Origin: Ecdyonurus torrentis
Taxonomy: Eukaryota; Arthropoda; Insecta; Ephemeroptera; Heptageniidae
Assembly: GCA_949318235.1 (NCBI GenBank)
Contig: OX439127.1
Span: 10,416,927-10,480,926 of the forward strand
Reading direction: 5' to 3'
Length of the DNA stretch: 64,000 bases
The notes beneath the pieces are model-generated. The model was not told the DNA's origin and searched no databases. It saw only the letters and a program-made list of their open reading frames with translations. Shown here piece by piece: positions 14,213 through 31,600 of this stretch (the stretch's first letter is position 1; each line of letters opens with the position of its first letter). The position numbers and the translations under genes are program-made.

Positions 14213-14723
14213 CATGATATAAGAAGAGATGGTAGTTGCACTCCTATGCTGCGTTTGTAGGGGGCGCTGAAATAAAATTTCGTCGTAGTTGCTCTCTCTC
14301 GCCTGCTCTTCGCGCGCTTCCCATTTCGATCACATTTTAAAATTTAACATGGGAAATTTTCGTTTTTATTTTTTCTATTTTTTCGTAATGAATTGTTAAC
14401 ATTTATTTTTTCAGAACTTAAAACTAATACGTTTCCGGTTATTTTGCATATAATTTTATTGTAAAATTCACATAATTAACAAAGTTAACTAAAATGCATA
14501 TGAAAAAATTACGAAAATTATGCTGATTAATTTGGTGCAATTTTTATTGTTAACACTTCACGCGTTCAGAAGTTATGACGGATTTAGTGATTTTTCCCTA
14601 TGCTTATGCATTGGCACTTGATCGATTTGGGAAGGCGGGAAACTCGCTTGCAGCGCTGCCGCGACGTAATTTTATTTCGAATCCGAGCATAGGAGTGCAA
14701 CTACCATCTCTCCTTATATCATG
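14213..14723. mobile_element. 511-bp P-superfamily-like MITE with 8-bp TSD
   Basis: The 38-bp terminal inverted repeats differ at one position and start CATGATATAAG, running to CACTCCTATGCT. A perfect 8-bp direct repeat, CTTTCGCC, flanks the element (14205-14212 and 14724-14731). An 8-bp duplication with ends starting CATGAT fits the P superfamily; hAT also makes 8-bp duplications but its ends usually differ. Subterminal repeats (AAATAAAATTNCGTCG) are inverted too. There is no transposase frame, so it is non-autonomous. The AGGGGGCGC near 14259 resembles part of a CTCF site. Confidence 0.8.
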
Positions 14724-14731
14724 CTTTCGCC

Positions 14732-17700
14732 GCTATTCTTTCTGACATAACCTTGCGCATTACTGCACTCAATAATGTTATACAGCTGCTCCCATACCTC
14801 TCTCTGTCTATGTCTCTCACCACCTTTTGAAGTGCATCTTGGATGCATATGATACAGAATATTATAGTAAAAAATATAAATTTACTATTATATATTATTA
14901 TCATTTTACTTTTTTTTTTTGTTCTTTTCTTGTCTGCTTCATTTGTGTAAATAAAAATACAAGTAGTGTTAAGAACATTTAAAATCGTTTCCAAAAATAC
15001 ATAAAACCTTATAAAACAAACATAGATCTATTTTGCACTTTGTTTTAAATACACATACAAAACACGTGCTATACTTTACTTAGAAATCATACTTATATAT
15101 ATGTAAAGTAAATCATGTGTTGTTATGATATACGAATTACAAACTGAACTTCCTTTGTGTATTGAGTAAGAAGAGTGAGCACATTTTTTTAAGTGTTAAA
15201 AACAAACTTTATACGAAATGTTGCATTTTAACAACTATATACATTCTTCAAATATATATATATAAGTTTTTCAAATTTTACTATCTAAACATTTTTACTT
15301 CTCACCCTATATTTTCATGTTGGGTAGTAAAAATCTAATATACTGGATAGTATATATAAATATGTATGTGTGTATTATATGAGCGTTTTGTATAGTCGTA
15401 TATGTATATATATATGGCAAGCAAGATAAGCTGTTGCATTTCTGTTTCAAAGTGCTTTACAAGTAGTATTGCTTTTTATATACACACGCATGTAGTATAG
15501 AAAGTGTTCGTTACATTTAGGAAAATGATGACATTTTGTTTGTATTGCTGTAAATATGTGTCTTTTCTCAGCACTCAACAGCGAAATAAGCAATAAAATC
15601 TCAAACAGATATCGTACCCCCCCCCCCCCCCAAAAAAAAAACTATTTTCTTTCATATACAATTTTGTCCGTATCTAGTCAACAAATCAATGGATTCATTA
15701 TTATTATTGATAATGCATCATTTTTACGAGTCATTGTATATAAGCAATAAAATTTAATATAATATGGATTATGCCTGTTCACATATGGAGCAATATTATT
15801 TACATTGTGCAATAAATTTGATTGCGATACAATTTTAATGATTTTAAAGGAAGATTTTAAGCAATCCAATTTTTTGGTCCATGTGCCAACAGGCCCTTTA
15901 ATATTATATTATTGTATCAACAAAATTAGAGTGAAACACCATAGATAAATGACAAAATAATAATAAAAGAGAGGACAAATAGAAATTAAACTAAATTACA
16001 TATAAATATAAAATTTAATAATACTAATAATACATTTATTCTTAATTTTTAAACGCATTGTTTTATTATATATTATGTAAGAATTATGTAAATGCTTTTA
16101 GTGCTGGGTCTTTGACTATAACAGTTTATAACATTGTAAATTTTATGCATGTATCTAAAGAGCTAAAGTAATAATAATAACAATAATAATTATATTATAT
16201 ACAAAAAAAGAAAAAAAACACATCATGTATAAAAAACGTTTGCTGTAATTATAAAATACAGTGCATGAAAAAAAATTAAATTAAAAGTATAGCACTTGAT
16301 TGTTATATAAATTGAAAACAGTTAAGTTTATTATTATACATCATAAAAATGGTGTTATCGTTAACTCGATACATTATTGTTTTTTTGTTTTTAGGTCGTA
16401 CATACATTTCTTTAATAACTCAAGAAGTTTCAGCTTAAATCAAATTATCTAAAATTTAGCATTGAAATCGTCCAATATACACTTTCAAAAAAACAAAGTC
16501 ATCAAACGAATACTTTCTGTGTAAAGTATAAACTTCACATATTTAATTTGAGTGAAACTGTATATCACGGAAAAAGACATTTTAATTTATTCGTGACTAT
16601 AAAAAGCTCATCACATTACATCAGCAAATGGATTTTTTTTTTTTTTTTTTTTTTTTTTAATGTCGGTCATACCATAAGTATACATAATAAAAGAGTTTTA
16701 TATACACACCGCTAATGTAATGAGAAGTTTATAGAAAACATTGCAGTTTTTTTTATAACGTTATAATACCGAGTGCATCTAATTCTCAAAGTGCTCTAAA
16801 CCCGGTGCACTCAACATTAAAGAGGAAATTAAAATGACCACAGAGGAATAAGGATGAAATAAAAGTAAACTTTATATAATATGAGAGAGATGCAATGAGT
16901 TCTTTGTAAAAGCATTAAATCTAATATGTATTATATAGTTTCAATTATTTTGATATATTATATATACTTATATAGAATAGATGAATGAATGATGAATTGG
17001 TGCTTATGGATTTTTAAACTTCAATAATGCACGATTTTTGTTATGTCTATATACGTTATTTTATTCTTTATTTTCAATTTTTTTTTATTTACACTTACAA
17101 AAAGTTGAACAAGTATAAAATACTAAAACAATTTAGTGTATATACCCTATATAAGATACATACATTATTAAGGGAAAAAATATAATATAATATATTACAT
17201 AATAATAATAATACAATTATTATTACATCTAAATACTCGATATAAACATTTAATAATAATAATAAAAAGTTTTATTTTGCACTTGCTGACCACTCTTGTT
17301 GTTATAGTGAGTTATAAAATATCACATATGTTCCTATGATTGTATACATTTTTTTTTATCTCGCCTTCTTGAAGATTATTACATTTTCTTTGCGGAAGAA
17401 GAAGAAAAAAAAAGTGGCAAAAATTTAATATTTCTTACTTATTCTTTCAGAATTGAATTCAAAACTTTTTTTCTCACAAACTCTTCTCCTCTCGCTTTGC
17501 CACATTTTTGTTACATGTTTTGCTCCCTTCTTCTTCTTCTTTTATTATTATTTTTTTTTTTTGCCAACTTTTTTTAAACACCTTGAACAGAGGACTTAAA
17601 GTGAAAGAAACACACAAACTGTCAAGTCAAATCAAAAGAAACATAACTGCATTCAAAAACATTGTATGCCATTTTGAATAAAAAATAAAAATTTGTATAT

Positions 17701-18714
17701 GAAAATAAAACTGCTTTTATGATGCGGTGTTTTTATTTTTGATGATTCTGGCTCCCCTTATAAGTTAAAAGTTTTATTTTATTTTTTTTATTTTTAGTTG
17801 AATAAAAATTATTATTATTTTGAAAAGTATAATGAATGGAGCACAATTTATAAAGCGAGGAAACAAATATCATGATGGGATTTCACTTTTACATTATCTT
17901 TAAATTGACATTATTTCCATCAACTTAAAAGTTTATCAATCAATCATTCATTAAAATAAATAATATGTTAACTCATCATTTCATTCTGATAATAGAAAAG
18001 TTAGACTTCATACAGTAGTTTGATCAAATTGAAACAAAAGTATAAGGAAAAAAAAGAAGAAGAAGAAGGAAAAAAAAAAAAAAAAAAAAAAAAAAAACAG
18101 AAAAAAAAGCAGGGTGACCAAAAAGGAAAAGAAACAGAAAGTATAACCACATGGACATAACAACGATAAAAAGAATTAACTGGAGCTGAATAAAGTTATT
18201 TGCCAAGTTTGACTTGTTACATTCCCGTGGGAGCGACTGCCCACTCGCCTATATTTTCTTGCCGATATACGTTCGTATATGCGTCCACTTTTAGCGCGTG
18301 TGTCGCAGTACAAGTAGTGTGTTTCTTTCTGATGAAGTTCCCAAGCTCATGTGGTTACATTGCTGTACAACATGGGGGAATAAAGCTCTACTTTTTTTTC
18401 TTCTTCTTTTCTTTTTCTTTTTCCTTTTCCTTGTGATTGCTGACAGTATGTGGATTATTATTATTTTTTTTTTCTGTTTTGGTGTTTTGGGACATCCCAA
18501 AAAGTTTTTAGGCCAATAAATAATCCAATAATGTAAAATTTGAAAGAAGGAACGAAATAGAAAAGAGAGAGTGGAAAATTCTCAAGAGTAGTATTTTGTT
18601 TCTGACATTATTTTGAACAGTTACCAAGTTGTTATAGAATAATATAAATATATATAGACGATGATTAGGTTTACAATTTATTTGTACATAATATAAATAT
18701 GATACATTATATAT

Positions 18715-18785
<71 letters not shown>

Positions 18786-19200
18786 ATATTTATAGTATAA
18801 TTACATCAAAAATGTTGTTATTCCTCTTTTAACTACAAAACTATAAGGCATAGAATTAAACATCACATTATGAGTAATTATTATCGTAATAAGTAATAAT
18901 AATAATAATAGTATAGTAATTCGTAATAAGTAATCAAGAAACATAAATGCCAGGAAAATGCTATAATAATTACCGAGTTGTCGGTAATTATCATGATTAA
19001 TTATATAGTATTCTTTAATATTGTTTTAGTAATTCTTATTAACTTTTAAAAATATTTATGTTTCTTTAACCATCACAATATATTATGCTGCTTGCAGATT
19101 TCATGTTAAATTTTAATAATTTAATTTTATAGAAAATATTGTAAAGGTAAAGCAATACAATTTATAGTAAAATTTCATTTATTTATTATTATTATTATTT
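14732..19200. other. AT-rich noncoding DNA
   Basis: Poly(A), poly(T), a C14 run at about 15618 and a (TA)n. A degraded inverted repeat (AAGAAACATAAAT) spans about 18918-19066. No gene seen. Confidence 0.6.
18712..18779. repeat. (TA)n
   Basis: TA tract with one AATA phase break. Confidence 0.95.
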
Positions 19201-19214
19201 TGCTTGCCATATTG

Positions 19215-19660
19215 TGTTATTGTGCTACACCAACCCCAATCCCAGTCAAGACATTGTCTTATCGACAGGTAAAGATTTTCTAATTAATGGAAATCACACA
19301 CGGGCCGGTCACGGTCTAAATACACAGCCCGTGGCATTCGCCATGACAGCCTAGAGAAAACGTGGAAACGTCTAGGCAGGCTGCCCGATTAAAAAAAAAA
19401 TATGTAAAAAAATCAAAACAGTATACGCAAAGGTAAAAGCAAAAGGCAGTGGTGGTTATTGAAATTTGCATAAGCAGCGAGGGTCTATTATACGTGATTG
19501 CGTGAAGTGCATGCTTGTGTTACAGACATAAGAAGCCGGAGCCAAGGAATCAGACGCTCATCAGACGGACTACCAGGTGGTAAATCCAAGTCTTGGCTGC
19601 TGGCGTGTGCCACCTGACACAAATCTGCTCTCAGCTAACCGCACAACTGGACCTTTTTCT
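19215..19660. promoter_or_regulatory. candidate enhancer or conserved noncoding block
   Basis: A 450-bp stretch of balanced composition contains TAATTA, a POU octamer-type ATTTGCATAA (19464-19473), E-boxes CAGGTG (19574-19579) and CACCTG (19611-19616), and short stems (CACGGGC with GCCCGTG; GCCTAGA with TCTAGGC). Splice-like signals also occur: CGACAG|GTAAAG at about 19268, and an acceptor (TGTTACAG) with a 51-bp segment ending CCAG|GTGG. A small or untranslated exon is therefore an alternative. I see no convincing long frame. Confidence 0.4.
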
Positions 19661-19680
19661 TATACATATACATAATTTTA

Positions 19681-23775
<4,095 letters not shown>

Positions 23776-23797
23776 TGTAAGTGTGGTGTTTACTCCA

Positions 23798-24041
23798 CAC
23801 GGAAAACATAAATTCAAAAGAAATTATTCAGAAACATCTAAGTGATATAAGTATAACTCTTTAGTACAAACCAATAACTTTAAAAAAGTTTAAAGAGTAA
23901 CTCGTTATAGTATGTAAACTTAATTTTTTTTAGCGGTAAATAGTTAACTCTTTAGATTTTAAAATGTTTAGTATATGTATCTAAAGAATTTATTATAAAA
24001 AAAAGTCTAATTAGTAACTCTTTAGTTAATTTTTTTCCGTG
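23798..24041. mobile_element. 244-bp candidate element with CACGGA ends
   Basis: It begins CACGGAAAACATAA and ends TTTTTTTCCGTG, the same terminal hexamer as the 1.5-kb element at 4378. AACTCTTTAG occurs three times inside. It starts just beyond the (TG)216(GA)n tract. Non-coding. Confidence 0.45.
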
Positions 24042-26092
24042 CACAGTAATATTACATATAAGAAAAGGAGAATAGTGATGCAGCCATATAGAAATCTTTG
24101 AGACTTGTACAGAGAGGAATAAACTAAATAAATGCGAGGATCATCATAACATTGCAAATTTATAATACTGTATATGGACTAAAAATCAGGAGACATAACG
24201 TTAACTGGGCATGCACACATATTTGGACACACACGTGCAGTGGACAGTATGTTAAATTTTAAATATTATTAAATATAATAAAAGACAAACTGATATGAAT
24301 AGGTACAAAATAATTTTTAACTGTCTTTTTATTAAGTTATACAGTATTACCATAGTATAATACTATGGTATTACTGTATAATTATATGCCTTTAAAAATT
24401 TATGGTAAACAAACCATACAAAAGTTATCGTATTTAATTCTTTATCATCAATATTTTATACATTTAAAAGCTGTTTCAAATTTGACATTAAATGTATTTT
24501 AAACATAATAAATTTTCTTTATTACAGAGTAAGAGAAGCGAATGACATTATATATATAATAATAACATATATAAAAAAAGAAGACTTTTATTTAGGGGAA
24601 ATGTTTTGCTAAGTGAAATGTACTGAAGTTGCTTTATATGCACATTGGTCAGTTATTACTTGAAGGGTATACAAGTGCACTCATGCAAACATTTGAAAAT
24701 GTCTCAGTCCGTCATTCTATTTCCTCTCCTTAAATCGCTTTCACGACATACTTATGTATAATTTTATTACCTAATATCACATTTTTAATAACATTTAAGC
24801 TTTATATATATATATTAATAGTATTATTATTTTTTTTTTCAAATATACATAAATTTTAATTTTAACGGGAGGGTTCAGGGTTAATGGTGATTTCAGTAAT
24901 TTGCTTATCAAAAAAGTATATATTATGTATAAAATTCTCATCTAAGCCTGATTTTTTGCTGCTCAGTGGTACGTTTTGGCTAAAAGTGAACTCAGCTACA
25001 GTGCAAAATTTGCATAAAGTGGTTTCAAAATTAGACTCCCATATGGCTCTATAAATATGTGAATTTCAACCTTTTTTTAAATGGTTGTATATCTTGAAAT
25101 TTTATCGTGAGTGTTTAACACAATATGTAAAATAATTATAACAATAATAATCGCAATATTTGGAGATATTTGAACCCCCAAATTAATATTTTTAACTCCC
25201 TCTCTCTCATTCTCAAATCTCCCCTACACCCTCTTTCTAAGTTCTTCTTTTTTAGACTCTTTAAATGTGAAGAAGAAACTTAAATAATAATAATAAATAA
25301 ATACATAACAGAGATTTAGTAACACATGAAGTATATTTTACGGAACTTGTGACGTAATATAAAAGTAAGCATCATTCTAAAAGAAAAAAATGCGAAAGGA
25401 GGAAATTTTTAACTTGCTTCCGTATGAAAGAATATACATATAGAAAAGATACTTATGAAAGGAGAGAGAGAGACGCATAACCACAACTTCGTTACCGCGA
25501 ATGACGAATATACTGAGGAAATGTACGAGAAAATCATATTTCGTCAAGGGATTTTTTTTAATGCTTAAAATTACGTATACTACAGAATATTATACATACT
25601 CTATGATGTATATTTACATCCCGTTTTTACACTTTTCTTATAGCATAATATTTTGAAGTGCATGAAATATTTTCTTTTATTCTTCTTGTAATATGTAAGT
25701 GTATAAGCAAAATAATTTAGTTCCCACTTTCACTTTCATTCACTTTTCCTTTTCTCTCTCCTCCTTTTTCGTTATTGTTTATGTTATTCTTTTCTAATTT
25801 GATATAATGCATCTGAATTTTCAAAACAAGTTATAATATCCAGAGATATACAGTTAGCAGACTAAAGAAATAAAAATAAAATCCTCACAAATGACTTCTG
25901 AAATTATCATGACGTCTGTAAGAGTCATGAAACGTAATACAAAATCTTTAGAAACCGATGTATAGTGCTGCATTATAGCATGTAACTATACTGTACGTCC
26001 GTACATAGATTTTATTTTTAGAGTGTATACTAAATACTTTTTACGTCTTATGTTGTGAGAATTAAGTTTGTATCAATGTTACACATATATGA
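24042..26092. other. AT-rich noncoding DNA
   Basis: One 45-bp palindrome; otherwise nothing recognised. Confidence 0.6.
24337..24381. repeat. 45-bp near-perfect palindrome
   Basis: TTATACAGTATTACCATAG is followed immediately by its near-exact reverse complement, with one mismatch pair. It has almost no loop and is a cruciform candidate. Confidence 0.8.
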
Positions 26093-26566
26093 ATTACAGA
26101 GAAACAACATAAGCAGAAGCTTTTTGGCCTTATACGCTTTACAGAAAGGTGGTGGCAAGGCGGAGGTTCGAGGGGACCGTCTAGCAAAGCAGTCTGCTGT
26201 TGCTTAGCCAGGACTTCAGGCCAGGTGCAATTCGTCTACGTTAAAGAGGGGAAGGAAAAAGAGATGCAGTCGAGACCGATGATGGAGGCCCTTGCCCTTC
26301 TTATAGACGCAACAAGAATAAGGAACCTTGCCAAAATTGACAATAGTATGAGAACTATACATATAATAAGGCAAAAGAAAAAAAAAAAGAAAAAAAGAAA
26401 AAAAAAAAAAAAAGAAAAAAAAAAAGGGAGGGAGACGATATTGAGCTTATATACTGTTACAGAGAGAAGTAGATGGAGTGAGCATGTCATCTGGTTACTC
26501 AGATTAGAGATTACTTTAAATGACATTGATGAAAATAAAATATCTGCGTCACAACATAAGAAATAA
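26093..26566 (+). CDS. long open frame without recognised homology (doubtful)
   Basis: The frame is open for 158 codons from one stop to the next, the longest here that is not mainly a simple repeat. Part of the length comes from an A-rich tract read as poly-Lys (about residues 98-122). The part before it includes EGKEKEMQSRPMMEALALL, and the part after includes TERSRWSEHVIWLLRLEI. The first in-frame ATG is in EKEMQSR; any use of the upstream half would need splicing (an acceptor-like CTTCAG and CAG|GTGCAA occur near 26218-26227). The minus strand is also open across most of the stretch, so this may simply be a stop-poor segment. Confidence 0.15.
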   Translation: MTEKQHKQKLFGLIRFTERWWQGGGSRGPSSKAVCCCLARTSGQVQFVYVKEGKEKEMQSRPMMEALALLIDATRIRNLAKIDNSMRTIHIIRQKKKKKKKRKKKKKEKKKGRETILSLYTVTERSRWSEHVIWLLRLEITLNDIDENKISASQHKK

Positions 26567-26583
26567 AATCTGTTCACCACATA

Positions 26584-26645
26584 GAGAGAGTGAGAGAGAG
26601 AGAGAGAGAGTGAGAGAGAGAGAGAGAGTGAGAGAGAGAGAGAGA

Positions 26646-26735
<90 letters not shown>
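26584..26735. repeat. (GA)n with TGA variants
   Basis: About 150 bp of GA with periodic GTGA interruptions in the first half. Confidence 0.95.
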
Positions 26736-27244
26736 AGAAAAATGAGAAATGTAATGAAGCGATAAAAAAGGGGAAAATAATGTATCAATACAATGAATTT
26801 GTACAATTTTATTCCAAATGATAGTTTCAAAAGATTATGTATAATATTCTCTTTTTTTTTGTCAATTTTACAACAATTTTATTATGTAGTTTTTCAAGGA
26901 TTGTACAGACACCACATCTATATAAATAACATCAATGATGCAGAAATATGAATTACTAACTAACACTTTGAATTACTATCTTAGTATTGCTAATAATTTT
27001 ATAAATGATTACGATATAATAAGAATAAGGAATTAGTAGTTTAGGTTAGTAGGTGGATATATACGATACATCATAAAAAGTTATGAGAAATTATAATATT
27101 GACATAATATTATATCTGTGAAACAGGTTTATAAATTGTTATATAATTTGAAGTTCTTTCAGAGTCAGTGATATTTTAACTTTTTCTTATTATATAACTA
27201 TATAAATATTACATATTTTCTTATAAATTTAATTGTTATTATTA

Positions 27245-27470
27245 ACAAATCAGCCATCAGGTGTTGGTGAGATGAGTAAAGTTCTTCGCTTGCCATCTGT
27301 GTGGCCTTTTAGGCTTGTGGTTGTTTGAAATACTTGATTGCTTTTAGTGAAGAAAGGTGTGCGTTAGACAAGCACCAGACACAGGAACAAGTGTGGGCGG
27401 ATAACATTGAGGTCACTTGGTCATGAGAGATATTATACCACTATAACCACTTCACGAAGAAACAACATTA
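27245..27470. promoter_or_regulatory. candidate regulatory block with Runx and E-box motifs
   Basis: Balanced-composition stretch with CAGGTG, CATCTG, TTGTGGTTG (Runx type), GTGGGCGG and AGGTCA. No open frame of note. Confidence 0.25.
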
Positions 27471-28254
27471 TATAGCATCATCACGTTTGTAAACAAATCC
27501 TTAAAATAGCTTCTCGATATGATATAATAATCCTTTTATACTAAATAACATTAATTTAATTCATTGCAGTAATATGCAAATTTACATTTATGTAAGTGAT
27601 TCAATGAAAATTATAAATACTTCTACTTGTTTAGTTCTAATTTTTTCTCATAATATTTCATTTATATTATGCCGCGTATGATTTTATGAGTCGCTAATTT
27701 TAAAACGCATAGTAATATGTCTCACAATTTGCTTTCTGCAGGTGTTGGCTGTATATTATGTATAATATTATGTTTGAATAATCATTTGTGTGTGAACAAC
27801 CACCGCGCGTGTAATGCTAATATAATTTTATGTATAATAGCTTTATGTGTATTGTTTTAATTTTTTTTTTTTATAAAAAAGGTAATTAATTAATATTTAA
27901 TTATTAAAATTCTCATTTTAAACAGCATGATGCATTTGAGGTATTCATAATTAGCAATTAATATGCTATGTTGAGGATGTTTTATTAAAAAAAAAAAAGT
28001 GCAAATCAAATACTGCATGTACTCGCTTGTCTCATGGTCACGTGTACTAGACCAAAACAAAAGGCAATGCCCCGTGAGTAATTTAACCAATCCATAAAAA
28101 TATCCGCACTGCCTGAAACATCTACTCTAACTGCTCGAAAAGCCATCACTGAGTCGTTGCTATGGCTATAACCTATCATTATTTTTAGTTTTATTATTAT
28201 TGTTAATTTTTTTTTTTTTCTGATATAAGTTTTTGTTTTTGTTGTTGTTTGAAG

Positions 28255-28595
28255 TTTGGAGGTGGCAGCAGCTAGCAGTACTGCAAGTAACGCGGCGGCG
28301 GTGGTTTGACGGCTCCAAAGGCTCTTGGCACGTGGCACTTGGAGCGCACGCGACTCAGGCCCAGCCAAGCTGAGAAAAAAAAAAAGAAAAAAGAAAAGAA
28401 AAAAAATAGTAGACGAAGAAGAAGACGCGAGGAGGTGGGCGGTAGCACAGACTGCTGCTGTGCATGTGAGGAGTACACAAGCGTGACGTCATGTACCACC
28501 TGTCCCTCCCCCATCATGTCTGCAGTGCATAGCACTTGGTTGCTGTTGCCCTTGCCCGTGCATCGTCCCTCAAACTACTCTTCTATTTTTTTCTT
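28255..28595. promoter_or_regulatory. GC-rich island with a CRE
   Basis: Contains GCGGCGGCGGTGG, CACGTG, a full CRE (TGACGTCA, 28484-28491), CACCTG and many CpGs, interrupted by an A-rich tract. Frames are open on both strands and none is convincing. Candidate promoter or enhancer. Confidence 0.35.
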
Positions 28596-30148
28596 TCTTT
28601 TTATGGGATAGTGATATTTTATTATGTCTTTGAACAACAAACAAATCAGAAGATTTTGAATTTCAAGACTTTTTTCTTTTTCTTTTTAAATTACTGTCTT
28701 CTTAGCTCGTGCCCTTAAGATAGACAGCTGGTCGCTCTGAATTGATGTAATAAGTAGGGACTAAGAGGTATTCTGATTGAAAGAAATTCCGTTTTCTTTA
28801 GAGTCCTTTTCTTCTACTCGTCATCTGTCTGAAGTAGTTTTTTTTTTTTCTAACTTTATCTTTTTTTGCTAATAAATATTCTGTTAAACATGGAACTCAA
28901 ACTATCTGAATAGTGAATAATAAAGAAAGAAGTAACGCATCTTTTACATAATATTAGCCTGTTTAGCAGAACACAGTGTTGGAAACTTGTTTCCTTAAAT
29001 AGGTGATATTCATTTAAAGAACTTTTTGTCATTTAAATACCTATTCAGACAATGCTTTATTTTAAATTTTCATGTCATAGTGTTAAAGCCTTTTTAAACT
29101 GTATTTAGACTTTTTTTTATTTTTGATATGTGAAACCAAACTCATCTCAATACGTTTTCCTTCCCCTGTTTCATCATTCATTTTATAGTCTGAAGAAAAG
29201 CAGATGCAGAAAAAAAAAAAAACATCTTGCCATTATGTTTGTAAATAATTGTCATTCATTTTGCAATATAATGCTTTTTTTTTCTTTTTGGCATGGTTAA
29301 TTTAAATATATTATTAATAGAATATAAATTTAATAATAATATTTTAATTAAAAATAATAACTTCAGAAACTTTAATATTAAAAAAAGAGTTACATATTGT
29401 TATTTTTATTAATATTTTTAAATAAGCTGTTATTATGTTGTCGACTTAGAATATTTTCATAAGCCAGATGTCATACCAAAATATGCGTTCGCCATTAACC
29501 CTCTAGAATTTTTTAACCAGCTTAATACAAAAATCCATTGTTTTTCCCCTCTCTTATTTATTATTTTTTTTAAAACAAAAATTTACTTTTTAAAATAGAT
29601 TTACAGCTTTATTTTACACAAAAGACAATTAGTGCGTTTACAGATTTACAAAGTATTAAAATCAGTTCAGTATATACGAGCGACTATAATGAGATAAAAG
29701 CATGGATGCTGCGAATGTTACTAATATACGCTTTGAAAATCATCGAAAAAAAAAGTATATACTTGAATAGTACAAATTAGGACATAGAATTTTGTTATTG
29801 AATTAGCAAAACGCACATCATTTACTCACTTCTTATATATGTTTTGATTTTATAAAATAAAAAGCTAAATCACATGCAATTTATTTTCGAAGCTATATGT
29901 AGGGAAAAAAAGAGTAATCCAATAGAATTATTTAGCGTGATGAACGAGGAAAATAAATAAAATCTTTATATTACGCGTTTCGTTTTAATATAAATTGTTT
30001 TTTAAATAATTGTTTTCGTATTTTCAAAAAATGATTTTCTGCGTGTCATCATTTTTAAAAGATTATAGAATAAAGAGCTTCAATTAAGCATAATAACATA
30101 CAACTGCATCGTGCATGTTTCTTCATTTGGTGAAATATTTAATGAATT

Positions 30149-30260
<112 letters not shown>

Positions 30261-30734
30261 TATATATAATACGTTGAATTATTAATACCATTAAAACTTT
30301 AATTGCAGTAAAATACGATTAGATGCACTGCGAGCTGCATTTGTACAACAAATATCAAATATAGAGAAATACCAACAACAATTTGATGTGCTGGGCATAT
30401 TATACCTGAACAAAAAACAAAAAGCAATACAATGTAATAATTGAAAACAACAAAATGTTCCTATATAATTTTTCGAAATATTATCAGAAATGTATAAAAA
30501 ATAATATGCTTTATTTACATTGATTCAGTTTTGAATTTTTTATTTACATGTCTTTTCTTGTGTACTAAATTTTAAATAATTTTAAATTTGTTAATATTTT
30601 ATATTAAATTTTAATTTAATATTTTAATTCTTTAATAATTTTTAAAAAATGATATATTTTTATTTCTTGTGGAATTGAAAATACTGTAACTATATAATTA
30701 TATTATTTTTATACTGAAAACCCATAACATTTAA

Positions 30735-30925
30735 AAACATGGCGTCCGCGCCTACAGAAATGTGAGGCTATGCAACTTGTGTTACATGCATGAATTTCAT
30801 TTTGCCTATCTTCCAGGCATTATAACTGAGATTTAGGATAAGAGAAAAACAGGAATATTGGATATAATCAACGTAAGCGCGCTAGCCAATCATAGGCGCT
30901 GTGGCAAAAAGCGCTCTTTCCTATC
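30735..30925. promoter_or_regulatory. CpG-retaining patch before the AAAG array
   Basis: Contains ACATGGCGTCCGCGCC, TAAGCGCGC and a CCAAT box (GCCAATCA). It ends where the 640-bp AAAG array begins. Promoter-like by composition only. Confidence 0.25.
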
Positions 30926-30957
30926 TTTTAACATTGTGTAATCATTCTCATAGCGTA

Positions 30958-31600
<643 letters not shown>

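Noticed and set aside
26160..26180. GGTTCGAGG resembling a tRNA B box
   Set aside because: No A box, no cloverleaf and no acceptor stem around it.
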